In this document: positions 5,943 to 11,295 of the stretch, in pieces
Numbering within the stretch: position 1 is the first letter of the stretch
How the letters are laid out: every line of letters starts with the position of its first letter
Source of the DNA: Bifidobacteriaceae bacterium
Lineage (GTDB): Bacteria; Actinomycetota; Actinomycetes; Actinomycetales; WQXJ01
NCBI GenBank assembly: GCA_031278075.1
Contig: JAITLE010000221.1
Coordinates: forward strand, 1 to 11,295
Reading direction: 5' to 3'
DNA length: 11,295 nucleotides
Program-made: the position numbers and the translations under genes
Notes under the pieces: model-generated
The model's input: only the letters and a program-made list of their open reading frames with translations
Databases searched by the model: none
What the model was told of the DNA's origin: nothing

Positions 5943-8900
5943 ATGCACCTGACTGCCCGACAGCGCTCTGCCCGCCCTAGCCACCCCAATCGGCCCCGCT
6001 TGATCCCGGCGCTCGCGCTCGGGATGGTCAGCGTGCTGTCAGTGCCGACAGCCGCACTCGCGGCACCCGATCCGGCGCCCGCTTTCACGGCCTTCGCCGC
6101 TCTGACCGAGTCGGAACTGACCTTGACCGGTCCGGACGCGCCTATCACCGTCCCGGACTCGGGCAGCGCCGAGGGCCTCCTTGACGTGCAGTCCGCCGTG
6201 GGAGCGGACATCGTCACGTCACCGCTGACGCTCACCCTGCAGGACGTGTCCGGGCCAGGCGACATCGCGGTGCTGGCCGGCGCTGCGCCCCTGGTCGCCG
6301 CCGGTGACTCCACCAGCCTCCCTGCCACGGGAGAGATTCCGGTCGAAGTGGTCTTCAGCGAACCGGGTGAGTATCGCCTCGCACTCGACGCCAGCACCAC
6401 GCTCACGCGACCCACCACCGAGGAGTCCTCAGAAGATGTCGTCGCGGTCACCGCTTCGCCATTGACGCTGGAGTTCCGCGTCGACGCCTCGCCTGTGGAC
6501 GAGACGGCGAACGAGCAATCCGTCGAAGAGACATCCGAGGAGCGGGCAGGGGAAGAAACCGCGAGTCAGCCCGGTGACGAGGAGGAAACGCCGACGCTCG
6601 ACGTCGATCCCGAAGGGACGGGTCGTGACATCCTGAGCGATGCCTCGGATGTGCAGGTTCTCTCCGAAGGTGATGTGCGCCTGGCCTATCGGCTCACGGA
6701 CGGTGAGCTTGACCTGAGTCTCGCCCTCGCCGACGCCGACACGGTCGAATGGCACGACCTGAGTAGCACGATCATCCATTTGCCGAATCAGGACGAGACC
6801 TGGCCGGGCTCCGCCTTCCCCGAAGGCAACGTGGGGCGCACCAATTGGGAGCTGCTGATTGCGGAAGACGAGCGCCCCTATCGTACGGTCGGCCGCGCCG
6901 CCGAGATCGAGTCCGCGGCAAACGCCCTGTCTCTCAGCTGGGACGCGTCGATGATTGCGAGCAGCGACCTCTACGGGGGCATCAATCGTGAACTGCGCGG
7001 GGTCACTACCGATTCCGGCGGGTACTTCGCCTCCTATGGCACAGCCGGTAACGGTCGGTCGACACGCCAATGGGACGGTCGTAGCCCCGCCCCCGGTGCT
7101 GCCCCGGTCTGGTGGCAGACGAGCAATGGGTCGGCTACGGGCGGCGCGCTTGCCGCAAACCCCGCGCCGACCGGGTTCCTGTTCTCGGCGCCGGGCATCT
7201 ACTGCGTCACCGTGGGATCCACCGCGCACCACGCCGACCCGTGGGCAGGCTACGCCAGTGCCGCGCACACGCTGACCTTCGCTGTCGGAGACGTGGCGCC
7301 GGGGGCCGCCGATCTCTGCGGGCAGCCGGCCCCTGAGCCTCCTGTCGAGACGGTCAATGACTACCCCGACGGCGGTGGCAATGTCGTGCTTCGCGCGGGT
7401 GATGTCCGCCTGGTTTCCGAGGTGGACGAGGGCGAGGCGGACTTTTCCATCGTTGACCGTTCCTCGCGGGAAGACCGCACCTTCGACCCCTCGCAGGTCG
7501 TGTTTCACCTGCCGAACCAAGACACGGTGCATCCCGCCGACACCCCGTACACGGGCAACCGGACCCAGTGGGAAGGGGTCTATCCGGCCGACAGTCGTTA
7601 CTGGCGCAGTGACGGGATGGCAGCGGACGCCTACCGACCCCTCGAGACCAACCCCCTGAACTTCGCGATCGACAGCAACCTGATCGATCGCGCCCAGTTG
7701 CAGATCCCGGCACTGCACTACCAGATGACCGCAGCGGCGGGACCCGGCCCGATGTTCAGCTACAGCTCCGGGCGTTCCGATGCCCTCGCCTCTGGTAGCA
7801 CTGTCCCTCAATGGTGGTCAGAAGTCCCACCGGGAACCGCGGGACTCAACGGCCCGCTCTTTACCGGCGTGGGAACCAGCGGCAGTGCCCTGGCAGAACG
7901 GAGGGGTGGGAATCTCACCCCACTCGGCTGGGCCTTCGCCGAAGCTGGTCAGTACTGCGTCCAGCTCGACATAGTGAACACCGCCCTGGCCGACGGCACG
8001 GCCCTGGACGGCTCGGTGGTTCTGACCTTCGTGGTCGGCGACGAACTGGATCCCGCCGAGGTGGTCCCATGCGCTGACGTCGAAGACGGTGGTCCCGGTG
8101 CCGATGACGACACGGGTGTCGACGGTGTGAACTACCTCCTGCGCGGACACACCGACATCGGCGTGGCCTGGGCAGACGGCGGCGGTATCGAGCTCTATGC
8201 CAGCGACGGAGTCACCCATCAGAACCACAGTCTGGACGACACCGTGATGGTCGGCCGGACTCCTTTCAACCGGGCAACTGTCACCCCGTCGACCCAGTTC
8301 ATCGGGGACCTCGGCAGCGAGTACTGGTTCTTCTCCGCATCACCATCGTTCTCGGCAGCAACGGTATGGCCCGGGTTCAGCTCGCTCGAGCTCGGAGGTG
8401 CGAACGTCAGCGGAAGCGTGAACTGGACCATGCTCGGCGCCTCCGGGCCAGGGGATGTGATTCTGTACGCGAACAACACGACGCGCGGGGTGTACTTCAA
8501 CACCAAGTGGGGACTGCCGATGGGCCGGGACACCCACGTGATGCACGAGCACACGGCCTGGGCCTTCACCGAACCCGGTCTGTACTGCCTGAACCTCGAA
8601 GTCAGGGTTCGCGACCTCGACGGTGCCGAACACAGCGCCGATGGACAGCTCACCGTCGCAGTCGGCGACGGCGTACGCCTGGCCGAAACGACCCCCTGCG
8701 CCTGGGACACCGAAACGCCAGCTCCCCTCGGCCCGCTGCCCGACATCGCCGCAACCGACGCGGAAGGCGAGGTGCTGAGCGCGGACAGATTCGATCTCGT
8801 CCCCTACCTGACGAACGGCGAGCTCGTCGCGGCCGCCTCCGTGCGCGGGCCGATCCTGCACGGCGAGCACCGCTTCCTCGACCCGGAGACGGTGGTCGTC

Positions 8901-11295
8901 TCCGGCAACACGTCCCAGCTCACCGGAGCCGGCCGCGTCTGGCAGATCGGCCCCCGGCACGCCTGGCAACACCGATACCTCGACACCGACGACATCATCG
9001 GCGACCCGACGCTGAGCCTCGGCGAAGTCGATGGACCGGGAGACATGTGGTTCGCCCGGATCGAGTACGGCGGGAATCTCGCGGGCAATCTCGCAGACAT
9101 CGGCACTCGCGACGGCGATCCTTCCTCGACCTCGTTGTGGCCGGGATGGGAGAACGACGTACGGACGCAGTTCTCTGCGGCTGGTGTCTACTGCGTCCCC
9201 CTGATATGGACGGCGCAGCTCGCCGGGGGCGGTAGCACGTCTGTCACCAAGACACTGACGTATGTGGTCGGGGCGACGGTGCCCGGCAGCGCGGACTACG
9301 TCGATCGTTCGTCGGTGCAGTTGTGTGCCGACGGCGGCGAAGGCAGCGACCCCGGAGACGGCGAGGAACCGGGCGGCGAGGAACCGGGCGCGCCGGAGTG
9401 GGATGTGCCGAACGGCACCCTGACGGAGTCGGGCGCGACGATCCTCAACACGGGTCACGTCGACATCGCATCGCTGATCTCGGGTGGCGTGCTGGATACC
9501 AAGGTCAAAGACACCACGGAGTCCACGACGGCGACCTGGCGTGAGCCGGAGGAGACGGTGCTGCAACTGCTTCCGTCCTCGGAAACGGTGATCGAGTCGG
9601 ACGCGCAGGCATTCCTCGGACCCATCGGGCAGCCGATCTGGCAGGTCACTGAGACACAGCAGACCGGCTTGCTCTGGCCCGGGTGGTCAACGGAAGAGAT
9701 CCCCGACGCAGCGACGAGCACGGGATTCGACTGGAGACTGAACGCGGTCGAGGGACCCGGTGAGTTTGTCTTATACGCCTCCGACCCGGTCGACCTAGGA
9801 CAGAGCATCGTGCTGTTCAACACGCGCGACGGCCTGCCCGACACGACGGACATCCCCAAGCGCATTCACGCGCACGGGTCATGGGCTTTCAGCGCCGAGG
9901 GCGTCTACTGCCTCGACTTCGACAGGTCCACGACACTGCCGTCCGGCGAGGTCGCGTCTGACCGGTTCACCGTGACCGTGGCGGTCGGACAAGTCGACGT
10001 CAAGGGGATCGACCCCGCCGATTGCTTCGCCACACCCGACGACCGACCCGCGGAGCCCGACTCGACGCCGATCCCGGTGGGCGATCTGAATGAAGCGAAC
10101 GCCGGGGGCGTACAGGTGCTTGGCGGTGCCGATGGCTTCACAGCGGGTCAGTTGGTGACGGTCCAGGTCGACCAGGCTCGTGCCGGTCAGTGGGTGTCGG
10201 TGTGGGTTGATGACGTGTCCTGGCTGGGCTGGGTTCAGGTCGGCTCGTCGGGGGCGATCCAGGTGCGTCTGCCTGCCGATGCCGCGGTTGGTTCCCACGT
10301 CTTGGTAATCAAGGACCGCGACGGTGCCCTGATCGGGTGGGACTCGTTGAGCGTCATCCCGGCTGACGACCCCGGTGACGGGAGCGACCCGGGCGGTCCA
10401 GGTGACCCTGGCGAGGAGCCTGGGCCCGAGCCTGCGCCCGATGCGGTGTGGGATGTCGCGAACGGCACGGTGAACGAGGCTGGTGCGACGGTGCTGAACA
10501 ACGGCCATGTGGACATCGCGTCGCTGGTGGAGGGTCGGTCGTTGCCGACGCGGATGAAGGACACGACGATGTCCAACGACCCGACGTGGCGCGATCCGGC
10601 GGAGACAGTACTGCAGTTGCTGCCGAGCTCGCGGACGACGGTGCCACAGGGTAGCCAGTGGGCGTTCCTCGGCTCGCCGGGCAGCCCGTTCTATCAGGTA
10701 GCCCAGCGTGCGCAACCGGGGCTGCTTTGGCCCGGTTGGTCGACGGAGGAGATCCCGCCGTCGGCGACGAGGGAGGGTGTGGCATGGCGGCTTAGCGACG
10801 CGACAGGGCCGGGCGAGTTCATTCTTTACCAGACGGGCGCGTTCGGGGTGCCGCAGGTGCTGTTCAACACCCGTGATGGGATCACCGCGGCGGATGCGTT
10901 CGAGATCCCGAAGCTGACGCACGCGCACGGTTCGTGGGCGTTCAGCGCGCAGGGCAACTACTGCCTGGCGTTCGAGCGGTCCGCGACCCTCGCGTCGGGG
11001 CAGGCGGTGTCGGACGGGTTCGTTCTGGCTATCGCGGTCGGCCGCGCCGACGTGATGCGGGTCGACCCGGCGGCGTGCTTCACCGCCCCGGATGACCAGC
11101 CCGCGGACCCGGATCGGACCCCGATCTCCGAGGATGACCTGACGGATGCGAATGCGGGTCCGGTGCGGGTGCTGGACAAGGCGGCGGGATTCATCTCGGG
11201 CCAGCTGGTGAGTGTGCAGGCCGGTGCGGCGCACGCAGACGAGTGGATGTCGGTGTGGCTGCACTCTGACCCGGTCTGGCTGGGATGGGTGAAGA
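5943..11295 (+). CDS. Giant secreted TIGR03769/choice-of-anchor M repeat protein, probable wall-anchored metal receptor (3' end outside window)
   Basis: The frame is open from ATG 5943 to the window edge, 1,784 codons so far, with no stop. A weak ribosome site (GAGAAG, 5933-5938) precedes it. Residues 1-40 are a signal peptide (RPRLIPALALGMVSVLS, cut after ALA). Residues 41-185 look like a diverged repeat copy (VSGPGDIAVL, VFSEPGEYRLAL) without Cys or His motif, followed by a Glu/Thr-rich linker. Six clearer copies follow at about 228-460, 478-712, 727-921, 943-1130, 1153-1370 and 1503-1720. Each ends in a (I/Q/L/V/N)YC motif and has a second cysteine 37-44 residues later: C421/459, 672/710, 882/919, 1084/1128, 1323/1361, 1674/1712. 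An Ig-like stretch (residues about 1387-1470, GQLVTVQVD, WVSVWVDDVSWLGW) follows copy 5 and begins again after copy 6. Gly/Pro/Asp/Glu linkers join the later units. Related proteins are usually LPXTG-anchored and paired with a metal ABC importer; both would lie to the right. The long minus-strand open frames opposite are codon-bias shadows. Confidence 0.88.
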   Translation, partial: MHLTARQRSARPSHPNRPRLIPALALGMVSVLSVPTAALAAPDPAPAFTAFAALTESELTLTGPDAPITVPDSGSAEGLLDVQSAVGADIVTSPLTLTLQDVSGPGDIAVLAGAAPLVAAGDSTSLPATGEIPVEVVFSEPGEYRLALDASTTLTRPTTEESSEDVVAVTASPLTLEFRVDASPVDETANEQSVEETSEERAGEETASQPGDEEETPTLDVDPEGTGRDILSDASDVQVLSEGDVRLAYRLTDGELDLSLALADADTVEWHDLSSTIIHLPNQDETWPGSAFPEGNVGRTNWELLIAEDERPYRTVGRAAEIESAANALSLSWDASMIASSDLYGGINRELRGVTTDSGGYFASYGTAGNGRSTRQWDGRSPAPGAAPVWWQTSNGSATGGALAANPAPTGFLFSAPGIYCVTVGSTAHHADPWAGYASAAHTLTFAVGDVAPGAADLCGQPAPEPPVETVNDYPDGGGNVVLRAGDVRLVSEVDEGEADFSIVDRSSREDRTFDPSQVVFHLPNQDTVHPADTPYTGNRTQWEGVYPADSRYWRSDGMAADAYRPLETNPLNFAIDSNLIDRAQLQIPALHYQMTAAAGPGPMFSYSSGRSDALASGSTVPQWWSEVPPGTAGLNGPLFTGVGTSGSALAERRGGNLTPLGWAFAEAGQYCVQLDIVNTALADGTALDGSVVLTFVVGDELDPAEVVPCADVEDGGPGADDDTGVDGVNYLLRGHTDIGVAWADGGGIELYASDGVTHQNHSLDDTVMVGRTPFNRATVTPSTQFIGDLGSEYWFFSASPSFSAATVWPGFSSLELGGANVSGSVNWTMLGASGPGDVILYANNTTRGVYFNTKWGLPMGRDTHVMHEHTAWAFTEPGLYCLNLEVRVRDLDGAEHSADGQLTVAVGDGVRLAETTPCAWDTETPAPLGPLPDIAATDAEGEVLSADRFDLVPYLTNGELVAAASVRGPILHGEHRFLDPETVVVSGNTSQLTGAGRVWQIGPRHAWQHRYLDTDDIIGDPTLSLGEVDGPGDMWFARIEYGGNLAGNLADIGTRDGDPSSTSLWPGWENDVRTQFSAAGVYCVPLIWTAQLAGGGSTSVTKTLTYVVGATVPGSADYVDRSSVQLCADGGEGSDPGDGEEPGGEEPGAPEWDVPNGTLTESGATILNTGHVDIASLISGGVLDTKVKDTTESTTATWREPEETVLQLLPSSETVIESDAQAFLGPIGQPIWQVTETQQTGLLWPGWSTEEIPDAATSTGFDWRLNAVEGPGEFVLYASDPVDLGQSIVLFNTRDGLPDTTDIPKRIHAHGSWAFSAEGVYCLDFDRSTTLPSGEVASDRFTVTVAVGQVDVKGIDPADCFATPDDRPAEPDSTPIPVGDLNEANAGGVQVLGGADGFTAGQLVTVQVDQARAGQWVSVWVDDVSWLGWVQVGSSGAIQVRLPADAAVGSHVLVIKDRDGALIGWDSLSVIPADDPGDGSDPGGPGDPGEEPGPEPAPDAVWDVANGTVNEAGATVLNNGHVDIASLVEGRSLPTRMKDTTMSNDPTWRDPAETVLQLLPSSRTTVPQGSQWAFLGSPGSPFYQVAQRAQPGLLWPGWSTEEIPPSATREGVAWRLSDATGPGEFILYQTGAFGVPQVLFNTRDGITAADAFEIPKLTHAHGSWAFSAQGNYCLAFERSATLASGQAVSDGFVLAIAVGRADVMRVDPAACFTAPDDQPADPDRTPISEDDLTDANAGPVRVLDKAAGFISGQLVSVQAGAAHADEWMSVWLHSDPVWLGWVK
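9399..10448 (+). repeat. First complete unit of a 350-residue tandem repeat in the giant surface protein
   Basis: The unit begins with WDVPNGTLTESGATILN and runs exactly 1,050 bases to the matching WDVANG at 10449. It holds a metal-site-type TIGR03769 copy (GHVDIASL with H1172, LLWPGWSTEEIP, GPGEFVLY, VLFNTRDG, HAHGSWAF), the cysteine pair C1323/C1361, an Ig-like stretch and an acidic Pro/Gly linker. It is much closer to the next unit than to copies 1-4, which shows recent duplication of this block. Confidence 0.85.
10449..11295 (+). repeat. Second unit of the 350-residue tandem repeat (cut by window edge)
   Basis: The unit begins with WDVANGTVNEAGATVLN and follows the first unit block for block: GHVDIASL (H1522), TVLQLLPSS, LLWPGWSTEEIP, GPGEFILY, VLFNTRDG, THAHGSWAF and C1674/C1712, then the start of the Ig-like part (SGQLVSVQ, WMSVWLHSD). 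Copy and spacing are kept to within about one residue. The window ends inside the Ig-like part, so whether a third unit or the anchor follows cannot be seen. Confidence 0.85.

Noticed and set aside
6429..11264. Long minus-strand open frames (6429-7811, 8340-9566, 9879-11264) opposite the giant protein
   Set aside because: They are Arg-rich, without recognisable domains or ribosome sites, and are explained by high GC at third positions of the plus-strand gene, which has a signal peptide, ordered repeats and regular cysteines.
1..11295. CRISPR array, tRNA, rRNA or known riboswitch
   Set aside because: No regularly spaced short repeats, no cloverleaf or CCA-type ends and no recognisable riboswitch core were seen by eye; small structured RNAs in the 5006-5178 leader cannot be excluded without folding.

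Overview
The window is high-GC DNA with strong G/C bias at third codon positions. The gene content suggests a Gram-positive actinobacterium: an AbiEi/AbiEii pair, a large multi-domain surface protein of the actinobacterial 'anchored repeat' kind (TIGR03769-type, also called choice-of-anchor M), and actinobacterial-looking transposase and ABC fragments. The order Micrococcales is a guess; no marker gene is present to prove it.

Layout. (1) 2-1000, plus: the 3' part of a DMT/EamA permease ending in a tail of about two dozen histidines. (2) 1094-about 2340, minus: a genetic scar in which the N-terminal third of a DDE transposase is fused in frame to the C-terminal half of an ABC-exporter ATPase that lacks its Walker A. 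(3) 2379-2996, plus: an XRE-cupin transcriptional regulator. (4) 3110-4515, plus: a two-gene type IV toxin-antitoxin/abortive-infection module, AbiEi then AbiEii, with an ATGA overlap and a hairpin after it. (5) 4650-11295, plus: an apparently metal-regulated secreted-protein locus. It holds a Fur/Zur-family operator, a small unrecognised His-containing ORF, a secreted His-rich single-domain protein with a strong terminator, a second copy of the operator, and a giant secreted repeat protein that runs off the right end.

The most interesting part is region 5. Two operator-like sites about 1.2 kb apart share 14 of 15 bases in inverted orientation and have the 7-1-7 layout of Fur/Zur-family boxes. 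They precede the small ORF/secreted-protein unit and the giant protein gene. The small secreted protein appears to be one stand-alone copy of the same domain that is repeated in the giant protein. Each of the giant's six clear copies carries one cysteine pair, but only copies 3, 5 and 6 keep the three histidines (GHxD plus HxH) that look like a metal site. Families of this kind usually sit next to a metal ABC importer, which here would lie beyond the right edge. My working model is a zinc (or other metal) capture relay outside the membrane: a soluble His-rich carrier, a wall-bound multi-site receptor, then an importer. The sequence shows the operators, the signal peptides and the histidine pattern. 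The metal, the anchor and the importer are inference.

The intergenic stretches (1001-1093, 2177-2378, 2997-3109, 4516-4714, 5006-5178, 5794-5942) are all under 300 bases. Apart from the sites listed, nothing convincing was seen in them, and no tRNA, rRNA or CRISPR was seen anywhere.
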